Assembly (NCBI GenBank): GCA_019694655.1
Contig: JAIBBN010000001.1
Span: forward strand, 626,501 to 690,500
From: Leptospirales bacterium
Lineage (GTDB): Bacteria; Spirochaetota; Leptospiria; Leptospirales; Leptonemataceae
Direction of reading: 5' to 3'
Length of the DNA: 64,000 nucleotides
The notes under the pieces were generated by a model. The model had not been told where the DNA came from. It searched no databases and saw only the letters and a program-made list of their open reading frames with translations. How positions within the stretch are numbered: the first letter of the stretch is position 1; each line of letters opens with the position of its first letter. Of this stretch, positions 42,213 through 51,077 are shown piece after piece. The position numbers were made by a program, and so were the translations under genes.

Positions 42213-43514
42213 CTAGCCGGGACTCTGTGGAAGTCGCTCCAGGCGCGGGTCGGCAAAGAGATCCATCTCTGGCGCCAGCAGGCGAATGTAGCGATCGAAG
42301 TACAGAATTTGTTTGAATAGCAGCGCAAATTCACGGGGAAAGCGAATGCCGTGTCGCTCGCCAATCTCCACCATCTGAATCAAGGTGCGGTTCAATTCGC
42401 CTTCGTCGGGCGCCATGCGCATGCCGCTGGCCAGCGCCGCCTCCGCCATGCGGTTCAGGCCAGAAAACATTTCTTTCAGATCGGCGCCAAAGCGATCGAC
42501 ATCGACTTTCTCATCGGCGGCGCCGATTGCGCTCAGGGCCGCAGCCATTGCGCGGTAGTCCTCGGCGCTCATGGCCTGCATCAGATCATTCATGGCCAGC
42601 CAGGTTTCGCGGCGTATATGACCGACAATGCCAAAGTCGATGAACCCAACGCGACCATCCTCCAGCGCCAGAAGATTGCCGGCGTGAACGTCGGCGTGGA
42701 AGAACTGGCACATGGTCAGGCTGGCAAACCACGTATTGAGCGCAGAAATCAGCGTGGCCTCTGGATTGGGCGAAACGCGCCGCAGCGACTCAAGATCGGT
42801 CAATGCTGAACCAAAAAAGCGTTCCATGGTCAGCAGGCGACTGGTTGTGAATTCGTGGTAAACGCGCGGCGCTGCGGCGCTATCAATAGCAGCCTGTTCC
42901 AGAAAATCTCGAAAGAGTTCAATGTTGCGCGCCTCCAGCAGGAAATCGCACTCTTGAAGCATGGTTTCCTGAACATCTTGAATGATGCCGGAAAGCGAGG
43001 TCCGTGCAAAAGCAGGCGCCAGCCGCTCCAGAATTGCAGCTGCGATATAGAGAAAGTTCAAATCGGCGCTGAGTACGTCGGAGACTCCAGGCTTTTGCAC
43101 CTTGAGGACCACATCCAGTCCATTGTGCAGACGCGCTGCGTGGACCTGAGCGATGGAGGCCGAGGCCAGCGGCTCTTGTTCAATGCTGGCAAAGCAATCG
43201 GCCAGCGGACGGCCCAGCTCTGCTTGAATCGTGCGCTCCACGACTCGAAAGGGAATGGGTGCGGTCTGATCCAGGCACTTCTGAAACTCGTTCACGTATT
43301 CGGGCGGGAAGAGCGATGGACTCGAAGCAATGAACTGGCCAAGCTTGATATAGGTAGCGCCCAGACGTTCAAAGGTCTTGCGCAACAATGCAGGCGCCGG
43401 CGGTCGATCGCCCAGCAGCCATTCCAATCCGGTTCCGGCCAGAGCGCCGGCGGTTTCGCCCAGGCGCACTGCGCCGCGCCAGACCTGGCCGATGGTCTCG
43501 AAGAAGTCGCTCAC
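42213..43514 (-). CDS. ABC1/UbiB-family protein kinase-like
   Basis: About 433 aa from GTG 43514 (VSDFFETIGQVWRGAVRL). UbiB features: the KxGQ motif in YIKLGQFIASSPSLFPPEY, the Ala-rich loop SASIAQVHAARL, VVLKVQKPG, and the catalytic/metal region FFHADVHAGNLLALEDGRVGFIDFGIVG. Members are ATPases needed for ubiquinone or other isoprenoid-lipid handling; no quinone genes are adjacent. In the long frame to 43634 the extra residues overlap with the upstream unknown gene and are not conserved. GGAGG is only one base before the GTG, so the exact start is uncertain. Confidence 0.9.
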   Translation of the reverse strand: MSDFFETIGQVWRGAVRLGETAGALAGTGLEWLLGDRPPAPALLRKTFERLGATYIKLGQFIASSPSLFPPEYVNEFQKCLDQTAPIPFRVVERTIQAELGRPLADCFASIEQEPLASASIAQVHAARLHNGLDVVLKVQKPGVSDVLSADLNFLYIAAAILERLAPAFARTSLSGIIQDVQETMLQECDFLLEARNIELFRDFLEQAAIDSAAAPRVYHEFTTSRLLTMERFFGSALTDLESLRRVSPNPEATLISALNTWFASLTMCQFFHADVHAGNLLALEDGRVGFIDFGIVGHIRRETWLAMNDLMQAMSAEDYRAMAAALSAIGAADEKVDVDRFGADLKEMFSGLNRMAEAALASGMRMAPDEGELNRTLIQMVEIGERHGIRFPREFALLFKQILYFDRYIRLLAPEMDLFADPRLERLPQSPG

Positions 43515-43551
43515 GCCTCCATCATCAAGGGCTGGGCGATGATGTCGAATA

Positions 43552-44763
43552 TCATTCGCCGGCCGGAAGCCGGGGGCGGGCCGGCGGCCTTCGACTTTCC
43601 TGCTCCGCGAGGGCAGGCTCCGCTGCGGAGACAATCAGGAAGTCCAGATAAGATGCAAACCACAGTGATTCCCATTGCAGGGGCGCGGGAATGCCGGCGG
43701 CTGCCAGCCAGCGGTTCAGAAGGCTGGCCTGTTGCGGCGATGGCGGCGTGAACTGATAGAGTCGATTCAGCGGAGCGCTTCGCTGAAATTGCAGGCTGCG
43801 CAGGCGAGCCTCGGCGAGGTCCGGCGCAAAGAAGAACAGCTCCCGGGAAAAAAAGGAGGGCGGACTGCGTCGCCGCGAAGCGCCGCCCAGCATAGAAAAA
43901 CCCAGGCGATGCCGCTCGGGATTCTCCAGCCGAAGGATCAGCCCGCGAGCGCTGAAGCCAGGCTTTGGGCTGGTAGCCTGCGGAAGCGGGCGCAGGTAGT
44001 AGCCCGGGCGCAGCGCATTACCCTGCAGCGACAGGGCTGGCAGAAATAGCCAGCAAACCGCCTTCTCGGCCCCTGGCTCGGCGGCGCTGTCGTCCCCTGG
44101 TAGTAACTCTCCGCCGTCGCGCGCCAGCGTCAGCCACGCGCGAAAACGCTGATCTGGCCTGGCAACGCGCGGAATGGAAAGCGGCGGCGGCAGCAGCTCT
44201 TCCAGCCGGGCGCCGCCTAACTGCAGCGAAAAAGCAACGGCGCGCCTCAGTCGAAATCCTCGACTCAGTTCATAGCTGCGCAGCAGAGCTGCCGCCTGCA
44301 GCATGCCGCCAGAGTCCGCGCTCAGCGTCAGCGGGTCGAATAGCGCCGCGAGCTGCTCAACAGCGCCAGGCGGTCGGCGTCCCTGCTGGCGCCAGGATCC
44401 GCGCTGCAGCGCCCGTTGCACCATTGCGGTGGTCGTTCCCAATAACCAGCGCTCCGGCGCCGCGCGCAGGTCGCCGCTCTGTCCCGCCACTGTGACGCTT
44501 CTGGCGTCTTCGCTGCTCCGGGCGATCCATTGCAGCGGCGCTGCGCCCAGCCATCGCTCGCCCTGAATTCGTAAATTTTCGGGCGCTGTGATGCTCAGCG
44601 TTGGTCGGTCTGTGGCGCGCTCAAAAAGCTGTCTGAGACCCCAGTGCAGCGTCTGAATGCTCAGCAGCGCCGCGCCCCGGAGCCGATGCCACAGCCTGGC
44701 AGCAAGATTTCTGGTCGCTGCCCCAATTGCGGCAAGCCAGACTGGCAGAGCGCGTACGGCCAT
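43552..44763 (-). CDS. Uncharacterised protein
   Basis: 403 aa from ATG 44763 (MAVRALPVWLAAIG); the GTG at 44793 is another start. It has an N-terminal amphipathic or weakly hydrophobic segment (about 5-25) that may be a signal anchor, then a long Leu/Arg/Ala-rich domain with many aromatic strands (GYYLRPLPQ, GLILRLENPERHRLGFSML, FFSRELFFFAPDLAEA). I recognise no family. It is divergent from fliN and lies 38 bases upstream of the UbiB-like gene, so the two are probably co-transcribed. Confidence 0.65.
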   Translation of the reverse strand: MAVRALPVWLAAIGAATRNLAARLWHRLRGAALLSIQTLHWGLRQLFERATDRPTLSITAPENLRIQGERWLGAAPLQWIARSSEDARSVTVAGQSGDLRAAPERWLLGTTTAMVQRALQRGSWRQQGRRPPGAVEQLAALFDPLTLSADSGGMLQAAALLRSYELSRGFRLRRAVAFSLQLGGARLEELLPPPLSIPRVARPDQRFRAWLTLARDGGELLPGDDSAAEPGAEKAVCWLFLPALSLQGNALRPGYYLRPLPQATSPKPGFSARGLILRLENPERHRLGFSMLGGASRRRSPPSFFSRELFFFAPDLAEARLRSLQFQRSAPLNRLYQFTPPSPQQASLLNRWLAAAGIPAPLQWESLWFASYLDFLIVSAAEPALAEQESRRPPARPRLPAGE

Positions 44764-44809
44764 TCCAGTATTGTATCGGTCTCTCAGCGCCACGGTCGAT
44801 AATCAAGCT

Positions 44810-45376
44810 ATGGCGGAAAGCGGCGGAAGCCTCTCGCAGGACGAGATAGATCAGCTGCTCGGAATGAGCGATGCCCCCCCTGCACCCGATGCGCCGGCCT
44901 CCGGCGGCGCAGGCGGAGGCGGCGATTCCGGCGCGGGCGACCTGAATCTTGATTCGCTGCTTGGCGGCGGAGACTCTCCATCTATGGGCCTTGATGCCGA
45001 CGCCCTCAGTGCGCTGGCCGGCGCTGTTAGCCCGCCGCCTTCGCGTCGCGCCGCAGCTCCCGGTGGCGGGGGAGGGGGCGGCCCAAGCCCCGGCGGCGGC
45101 GAAGGCGGCGGCCGCAGCGACAACGTAGAGCTGCTGCTTGATGTATCGCTGCGCTTCACCGTAGAACTTGGCCGCACGCAGATGTTCATCAAAGACGTGT
45201 TGATGCTTGGCGAAGGATCGATTGTCGAGCTGGACAAGAACGTCGGCGATGAGGTGGATCTGCTGGTTAACGATCGCTTTTTTGGCCGGGGCCGCCTGGT
45301 GGTAATGGACGAATTCTTCGGCGTTCAGATTTCCTTCATTGCCGATCCGCTGGCTCAATTCCGGAAGCTCAAGTAG
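44810..45376 (+). CDS. fliN: Flagellar motor switch protein FliN (FliN/FliY type)
   Basis: 188 aa from ATG 44810. Residues about 105-185 are the SpoA (FliN) domain: LDVSLRFTVELGRTQMFIKDVLMLGEGSIVELDKNVGDEVDLLVNDRFFGRGRLVVMDEFFGVQISFI. The N-terminus has SLSQDEIDQLLGM (residues 7-19), the EIDALL-type peptide by which FliM or FliY bind CheY-P. Between is a Gly/Pro/Ala-rich linker of about 85 residues, with a long glycine tract near 45060-45120. FliN forms the C-ring of the flagellar switch. The N-terminal peptide normally on FliM or FliY is a notable addition. flaB follows. Confidence 0.93.
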   Translation: MAESGGSLSQDEIDQLLGMSDAPPAPDAPASGGAGGGGDSGAGDLNLDSLLGGGDSPSMGLDADALSALAGAVSPPPSRRAAAPGGGGGGGPSPGGGEGGGRSDNVELLLDVSLRFTVELGRTQMFIKDVLMLGEGSIVELDKNVGDEVDLLVNDRFFGRGRLVVMDEFFGVQISFIADPLAQFRKLK

Positions 45377-45380
45377 CGCC

Positions 45381-45412
45381 TTCGCAGCTTAACGCCTCGC
45401 TGCGAAAAATTT
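45381..45412 (+). terminator. Hairpin after fliN
   Basis: TTCGCAGC (45381-45388) pairs perfectly with GCTGCGAA (45399-45406), followed by AAATTT. It lies four bases past the stop. The U tract is short, so termination may be partial. Confidence 0.6.
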
Positions 45413-45548
45413 GACGAAGCCTGAAAAAAACTGCTCCCATCTGCGCTTCCCGCCGAGCGGCAAAAGCCGACCGGCGCGGCAAAAAATGGGCGCCCCCTCT
45501 CATACCGAGGCCTCCTTTCCACGATTATGAAACGTAGCCTCAGGCTGC

Positions 45549-45566
45549 ACGGGCATGGACGCCCGT
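45549..45566 (+). promoter_or_regulatory. Stem-loop in the flaB leader
   Basis: ACGGGC-ATGGAC-GCCCGT lies 34 bases before the flaB ATG, upstream of the strong GGAGGAAACTGG ribosome site. A six-base-pair GC-rich helix with a six-base loop may influence mRNA stability or translation. The remaining leader (45407-45548) holds no clear promoter hexamers. Confidence 0.5.
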
Positions 45567-45599
45567 ATTGAGTGAGCTCGGTTTCACGGAGGAAACTGG

Positions 45600-46445
45600 A
45601 TGATCATCAACCATAACCTTTCGGCGATTAACTCGCACCGTGTTCTGAAGTTCCAGCATTGGGACGTTGATCGGAACATGGAAAAACTGTCGTCCGGTAT
45701 GCGGATCAACCGCGCCGGCGACGACGCTTCGGGATTGGCCGTATCCGAAAAGATGCGCGCTCAGATCCGCGGTCTCCGTCAGGCGGCCCGCAACACTGAA
45801 GATGGCATGTCGTTGATTCAGACGACGGAAGGCTATCTGCAAGAGGTTGCTGACATCCTGCAACGAGTTCGCGTTCTGGGAGTTCAATCCTCGAACGGCA
45901 TCTACACCGCCCAGGATCGCCAGATGATCCAGGTGGAAGTTTCTCAGCTCATCGACGAAGTCGACCGCATCGCATCGCAGGCGGAATTCAATAAAATGAA
46001 TCTGCTGCAAGGCGATTTTGCCCGCGGATCGCGCGTCTCGTCGATGTGGTTCCATGTCGGCGCAAATCAGCATCAGCGCGAACGCGTGTACATCTCCACG
46101 ATGACCGCCAAGTCGTTGAATCTGAAGCACGCAGACGGTTCTCTTTTGACCCTGTCTACAGCGGAGTTCGCGAATGAAGCGCTCGGCGTTCTGGACGATG
46201 CATTGATGCGAATCAATAAGCAGCGTGCAGACCTTGGCGCATATTACAATCGCCTCGAGCATACCGCCAAGGGATTGATGGTCGCTTACGAAAACCTACA
46301 GGCCTCTGAGTCTCGCATTCGCGATACGGACATGGCCGAAGAATCTGTGGCCTTCACCAAGAACCAGATTCTCGTTCAATCCGGAACGGCGATGCTGGCC
46401 CAGGCCAACTTGCGGCCACAATCCGTGCTGCAGTTGCTCAGGTAA
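45600..46445 (+). CDS. flaB: Periplasmic flagellar core filament protein FlaB (flagellin)
   Basis: A 281-aa flagellin. [19 protein letters not shown] opens the N-terminal D0/D1 helix, followed by [36 protein letters not shown]; the C-terminal helix ends with [37 protein letters not shown]. There is no variable outer domain, as expected for spirochaete FlaB. The N-terminal half is very close to leptospiral FlaB. Start ATG 45600 after GGAGGAAACTGG. Exported by the flagellar type III system, forming the core of the periplasmic filament. Downstream tandem hairpins end the message. Confidence 0.97.
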   Translation: MIINHNLSAINSHRVLKFQHWDVDRNMEKLSSGMRINRAGDDASGLAVSEKMRAQIRGLRQAARNTEDGMSLIQTTEGYLQEVADILQRVRVLGVQSSNGIYTAQDRQMIQVEVSQLIDEVDRIASQAEFNKMNLLQGDFARGSRVSSMWFHVGANQHQRERVYISTMTAKSLNLKHADGSLLTLSTAEFANEALGVLDDALMRINKQRADLGAYYNRLEHTAKGLMVAYENLQASESRIRDTDMAEESVAFTKNQILVQSGTAMLAQANLRPQSVLQLLR

Positions 46446-46452
46446 GCAACAG

Positions 46453-46515
46453 TCTGATCTTCGCGATCAGAGCATGGCTTCTGAAAGCTCCGACCTCCGG
46501 GTCGGAGCTTTTTTT
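46453..46515 (+). terminator. Tandem hairpins after flaB
   Basis: The first stem is TCTGATC/GATCAGA (46453-46471). The second is an 11-base-pair stem AAGCTCCGACC/GGTCGGAGCTT (46485-46510) followed by a run of Ts to 46515. The second is a strong intrinsic terminator for flaB. Confidence 0.93.
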
Positions 46516-46542
46516 ATGGCCCGGGCCCAGGGAAACAGGCCG

Positions 46543-48816
46543 TCATTCGTCCGAGGGTTCCCGGCTTTCGCTGAATTCCTTTAAGCGCAATACTGTCTCC
46601 GACGTCTGCAGCGCATCCGCTGCACTGCTCGAGTAACGCATTTTCCAGTTTGGATACTGATCAACCGTGCCCGGCAGATTTGGCTGCAAGGCCTCGCAAA
46701 GCAGGTCATGCAGCGAAATCAGTCGCAGCTCGGAGGACGATCTGGCCAGCAAGGCCAGGCCCAGCTGCAGTAAAGTATGAGGATCACAATCCTCCAGGCG
46801 CGCCCGCCGCTCTTCGTCCAGCAAACCCTCGCGTTCCAGACTGCGCAGCAAGCGTTCGCGTTCGTCGCTACGTTGCAGTCTTTCCTCTTCGTGCTGATCC
46901 GGACTCAGCAACCCGCGGCGCAGTCGATCATCGAGATCGTCCCCTGTCCACCAGCCAGTCAGTGTAGCAAGATCGTGCGTATTCAAGGTGGCAACGGATC
47001 GAGGCGCGTAGTCCTGTGTACTGGCAAAATCGCCATCGGCAGCGCGTTCGAAGAAATAGACCTTCCAGGAGTAGACGCCGGCCTGCACCAGGCGAGCGCG
47101 CAGCCAGTCTGGCGCATTGCCCAGGTCTTCGCCGATTGCGCCGCCTTCGCGGCGCTCGCAGGCCAGACTGAGCGCCGCCAGCATCGCCTCAAAGTCGTAG
47201 CGCACGTAGGCCCCGGCGCGCGCCGATTCGCCGGCCGGAGTGCAATACAGCCGGGCCAGGCCCATCACGTGATCGATGCGCGCAAAACCGCGGTGCGGCA
47301 TGTTGTTTTGAAATAGAGCCAGGGCCGGCTGCCAGCACTGGCGACGCAGGGCCAGCGGCGAAAGCGGCGCCAGCCCCCAGTTCTGGCCCTCCGCCGCAAA
47401 AGGATCGGGCGGCGCGCCAATATGGACGCCGTCGATGAACCAATCTGGATTTGACCAAACATCAGCGCCGCCAGGCTCCACGCCTACGGCCAGATCGGCG
47501 ATCAAGGCTGAACCCTGTTCGCTGCAGCGGCGGGCGCATGATTCAAACTGCAACGATGCATTCCAGTGCAGGTACTCATAAAGCTCAATCTCCGCAGCAT
47601 ACTGTGCGGAGAAGGCGCCTACCGCCTCGGCGTCGGGCCGCTGGTAGGCGGCGGGCCACTGTCGAAAGCCGTAACGACGATCGCGCGCAAAATAGGCATA
47701 GAGCGCGTCGTAGGTTGCCTGACGTTGCAAAGAGCCATGGCTTGCCTTGCGGTACTGCTCAAAACTCTGCCGCCGCTCTACAACGGCGCTGGCGGGAGAG
47801 CTGCGGAAGCATTCATGCAATCGACGCAGCAATTCCATTTTCTTTTCGGCCACCGCCGGATAATCGATCTCCACGCTTTGCTTCTCGCGTTGCAGCCAGG
47901 CCTGCATGCCCGGAGAGCCGCGCCATTGCCGCGCGCTCTCCTCCAGATCCCATTCGACCAGCTCCTCTGGCCTCAGATGCAGGATGTTCAAGAACAGTCG
48001 GCTGGAAGGGGAGTAGGGGCTGCGCGCCGCTGGATTACCGGGAAAGAGAGCGTGCACTGGAGAAATCATCAGCGCTCGCAGGCCCTGTGCCGCAGAGAGC
48101 GCGGCCAGCTCGGCAGCATCCGTAAAGTCGCCGATGCCCATATTTGCTTCGCTGCGCAGCGCATACAATTGAGCCATCAGACCATTCTGCGGCGCCTGAA
48201 ATCCAGCGGGCCGACGGCAACGTCCTGGCGCCGCCAGTGCGCGAAATTGTCGAGTCTCCCCATTCAGCTGCAAGCGAGCCTGGTAGAGATCAGGCTGCAA
48301 GGCCAGGCGACCGTGGAGCTGCATCATTGTCGCTTCTGGATGCAGGCGTCGCATCGCTTCCAGGAAGGCCGTTGCATCGTCGGCTGCGGCCTGCAGCAGC
48401 GCTGGCGGTTCGCGGCTTTCGATGCGCCGCCACATCCAGGCCTGGTCTGGCAGCGCCTGAACCTCTACAGCGACGCTGAGCGTGTGTCCGACGGAATCGA
48501 TCAGTTCCAGCTCCAGTTTCGGGCTGGACCATTCGCGGCGTGAGAGACCCGGAATCCGCAAAGTGAAGCTGCTATCCTCTTCGATCCAGATCACCACGGC
48601 CGGCGGGTGCAGCCGTTCTTCCAGCAGACTGGCGATTGATTGTGCGGCGATCTGTTCGCTGGAAGCAGGCGCGCCCAGCGCTGCCAGCAGCGCAGCACAG
48701 GTCTCCGTTTCCAGCTGGATCACGTTCCCGTAGAAATCAACATAGCAACGCTCCAGTCCGGTAAGAAAGGACAGAGCCTCAAGTTGCGTCTGGTAGCGTA
48801 GGCTATGTGCCGGCAC
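46543..48816 (-). CDS. malQ: 4-alpha-glucanotransferase (amylomaltase, GH77)
   Basis: A 757-aa enzyme, GTG 48816 with AGGAGGTG six bases before. The GH77 core holds the nucleophile Asp in ALIADLAVGVEPGGADVW, the acid-base Glu in GAIGEDLGNAPDWLRARL and the third acidic residue in LNTHDLATLTGWW. NMGIGDFTDAAELAALSA is the conserved early loop. A long N-terminal addition (about 180 residues) resembles the beta-sandwich found in longer MalQ forms. It disproportionates maltodextrins. The start overlaps the end of glgX by 14 bases, giving a glgX-malQ operon. Confidence 0.95.
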   Translation of the reverse strand: MPAHSLRYQTQLEALSFLTGLERCYVDFYGNVIQLETETCAALLAALGAPASSEQIAAQSIASLLEERLHPPAVVIWIEEDSSFTLRIPGLSRREWSSPKLELELIDSVGHTLSVAVEVQALPDQAWMWRRIESREPPALLQAAADDATAFLEAMRRLHPEATMMQLHGRLALQPDLYQARLQLNGETRQFRALAAPGRCRRPAGFQAPQNGLMAQLYALRSEANMGIGDFTDAAELAALSAAQGLRALMISPVHALFPGNPAARSPYSPSSRLFLNILHLRPEELVEWDLEESARQWRGSPGMQAWLQREKQSVEIDYPAVAEKKMELLRRLHECFRSSPASAVVERRQSFEQYRKASHGSLQRQATYDALYAYFARDRRYGFRQWPAAYQRPDAEAVGAFSAQYAAEIELYEYLHWNASLQFESCARRCSEQGSALIADLAVGVEPGGADVWSNPDWFIDGVHIGAPPDPFAAEGQNWGLAPLSPLALRRQCWQPALALFQNNMPHRGFARIDHVMGLARLYCTPAGESARAGAYVRYDFEAMLAALSLACERREGGAIGEDLGNAPDWLRARLVQAGVYSWKVYFFERAADGDFASTQDYAPRSVATLNTHDLATLTGWWTGDDLDDRLRRGLLSPDQHEEERLQRSDERERLLRSLEREGLLDEERRARLEDCDPHTLLQLGLALLARSSSELRLISLHDLLCEALQPNLPGTVDQYPNWKMRYSSSAADALQTSETVLRLKEFSESREPSDE

Positions 48817-50917
48817 TCTTCACCTCCTGGATGATCGCCGCAGCGCTCTCGCCGGCCAGCAAAGCTGCAACGCTGTAGCCTGCCAGGCGATAAAATCCGT
48901 CCGCCGCGGGCGCCGTAGCGCCATTGCTGGGCGCGGCGCTATCCAGGCATACAAGCCACTGGCGATCGCCCGGCAACCGAAAGGGCGCCCTTCGTCGCGC
49001 AGCATTGAACAGTAGCAACAGTTCGGGATCGTTCTGAGTCGCGGGAAAAAGAGCGCCAAAGGCAAAGAGCTGCGGCATCTTCCACTCCCGTTCTGAAAGC
49101 GGATCACCGCGCAGCGAAATCCAGTGTGAGCTGGCGGAATCCGGCTCGGGCGGCAGGAAGGCGTCAGCGCGATAGAGTTGCAGACGTCTGCGCAACTTGA
49201 AGCAACGGCGCGTCCATTGCAGCAGTTCGCTATCGCAGGCGGCCGGATCCCAGTCCAGAAATGAGATCTCATTGTCCTGGCAGTAGGCGTTGTTATTGCC
49301 CTGCTGGCTGCGTCCGCGCTCGTCGCCGGCGGCAAGCATGGGCGCTCCCAGCGAAAAGGCCAGGCTGGCAATCAGACCGCGCAGGCTGCGGCGACGACGC
49401 TCGAGAATGTGCGCATCATCGCTGGGACCTTCCACGCCACAATTCCAGCTGAGATTGTGTTCCGTGCCGTCGCGGTTTTCTTCGCCATTGGCCTCATTGT
49501 GTTTGGAATTGTAGGAGACCAGATCGGCAAGCGTGAAGCCGTCGTGGGCGCAGATGAAATTCACCGAGGCATGCGGGCGGCGCTGACCGGATTCAAACAG
49601 ATCGCTGGAGCCGGCCAGGCGGGTGACAAAGCCGCCCAGACTCTGTCGGTCGCGGCGCCAGAAGCGCCGCACGCCGTCGCGATAGGAGTCATTCCACTCC
49701 GACCAGGGCGCCGGAAAGCGGCCGGTACGGTGGCCGTCGCGGCCAAGATCCCAGGGCTCGGCAATCATCTTGCAGCGACTGAGTTCCGGATCCTGGGCGA
49801 GGGTTTGGAGGAAGGGCGAAGCCTCGCCATGGTCGCCGCGCAGCATCGTGGTCGCCAGATCAAAGCGGAAGCCGTCGATCTGCATCTCCCGCGCCCAGTA
49901 GCGCAGGCTGTCCATGCACAGCTGCAACATTGGCGGCGAACTCATGCGCAGGGCGTTGCCGCAGCCGGTGTGATCGGCGTAGAAGCGCGGCGTGTCGTGT
50001 CGCAGATGATAGTAGCTGCGATTATCCAGACCGCGCAGGGAAAGCGTGGGCCCCAGCTGGTCGCCCTCGCAGCTGTGATTGTAGACTACATCCAGTATCA
50101 CTTCGATGCCAGCCTTGTGCAGGTTGCGCACCATGGTTTTGAATTCGATCACCGCCTCCTGTGCGCTGCTGCCGTTTCGGGCAAAGCGACGGTCCGGAGC
50201 AAAGAAGCCAAGAGTTGAATAGCCCCAGTAGTTGCGGCGTTTGCGCCAGCTCAGAAATGGCTCGGTAAAGTGCTGATGCACGGGCAGCAACTCGACAGCG
50301 GTAATCGACAGCGATTTGAAATACTCGATCATTGCCGGATGGCCCAATCCAGCATAACAGCCGCGCTGCTCTGGCGGCAGCGCGGGGTGCTGGATTGTCA
50401 ATCCGCTGACATGGGCCTCGTAGATGATCGTGTCGCCCCAGGGAACCTGCGGCGGCTGCATTCCCTGCCAGTCGAACTGGTCGTCGATCAGAACTCCCAG
50501 CGGTGCGATGGCGCCGCTATCACGATCGTCGCGGTGCAAGTCGCCGTCGGCGTGAAATCTTCTGTAACCAAAGAGGGCGTCGTCGATCACATCATAACGA
50601 GCGACAGCGCGCGCATAAGGATCAAGCAGCAGCTTGGCGGCGTTGAAGCGCAGTCCATGCGCAGGATCGTAGGCGCCATGGGCGCGCAGTCCGTAGCAGC
50701 GGCCGGGACGCAGGCCGAGGATTTCACAATGGAACACGCCATGCGTGCGCCATGGGATCAGGGCTCGCCATTCCGGGGTCGTGGCCGCCTCGTTTTCGTA
50801 AATGCAGAGCTCCAGCGCTTCCGCTTCCGCTGAATAGACGGCAAGATTCAATCCATTCGTCGTCCACCGCGGTCCGCGTGGAAAGGGACTGCCTGCTTGC
50901 AACTCATAGTGGATCAT
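48803..50917 (-). CDS. glgX: Glycogen debranching enzyme (GlgX-type, GH13)
   Basis: A 704-aa enzyme from ATG 50917 (MIHYELQAGSPFPRGP). The N-terminal CBM48-like part includes YDPAHGLRFNAAKLLLDPYA. The GH13 core has the nucleophile Asp in DGFRFDLATTM, acid-base Glu in MIAEPWDLG, and third residue in AHDGFTLADLVSYNSKHN. The sequence WGYSTLGFFAPDRRFA is typical of isoamylase/GlgX. It cleaves alpha-1,6 branches of phosphorylase-limited glycogen, feeding MalQ. It is divergent from the GH57 gene. Confidence 0.95.
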   Translation of the reverse strand: MIHYELQAGSPFPRGPRWTTNGLNLAVYSAEAEALELCIYENEAATTPEWRALIPWRTHGVFHCEILGLRPGRCYGLRAHGAYDPAHGLRFNAAKLLLDPYARAVARYDVIDDALFGYRRFHADGDLHRDDRDSGAIAPLGVLIDDQFDWQGMQPPQVPWGDTIIYEAHVSGLTIQHPALPPEQRGCYAGLGHPAMIEYFKSLSITAVELLPVHQHFTEPFLSWRKRRNYWGYSTLGFFAPDRRFARNGSSAQEAVIEFKTMVRNLHKAGIEVILDVVYNHSCEGDQLGPTLSLRGLDNRSYYHLRHDTPRFYADHTGCGNALRMSSPPMLQLCMDSLRYWAREMQIDGFRFDLATTMLRGDHGEASPFLQTLAQDPELSRCKMIAEPWDLGRDGHRTGRFPAPWSEWNDSYRDGVRRFWRRDRQSLGGFVTRLAGSSDLFESGQRRPHASVNFICAHDGFTLADLVSYNSKHNEANGEENRDGTEHNLSWNCGVEGPSDDAHILERRRRSLRGLIASLAFSLGAPMLAAGDERGRSQQGNNNAYCQDNEISFLDWDPAACDSELLQWTRRCFKLRRRLQLYRADAFLPPEPDSASSHWISLRGDPLSEREWKMPQLFAFGALFPATQNDPELLLLFNAARRRAPFRLPGDRQWLVCLDSAAPSNGATAPAADGFYRLAGYSVAALLAGESAAAIIQEVKSAGT

Positions 50918-51077
50918 AGATCTGGCCCCCGGCAATAGTACGGACTGTCAATGGGTCAGCACGGCTGCGTAGCTTTGCGGGGCGCAAGTGATTCCGAACT
51001 CTTTCCTTGAGTTCCTGACAGCATTGGAAAAAATGAAGTTGCCTGCGACCCGGACCGGCGGCGACAAGGGTGCATCC

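Noticed and set aside
42855-43751. 298-codon plus-strand frame opposite the UbiB-like gene
   Set aside because: The minus-strand frame has full UbiB motifs; the plus-strand product is low-complexity and unrelated to any family.
44795-44802. GTCGATAA before fliN, similar to a sigma-28 -10 element
   Set aside because: No matching -35 is present at the right spacing, and the sequence is only eight bases before the ATG. Not reported as a promoter.
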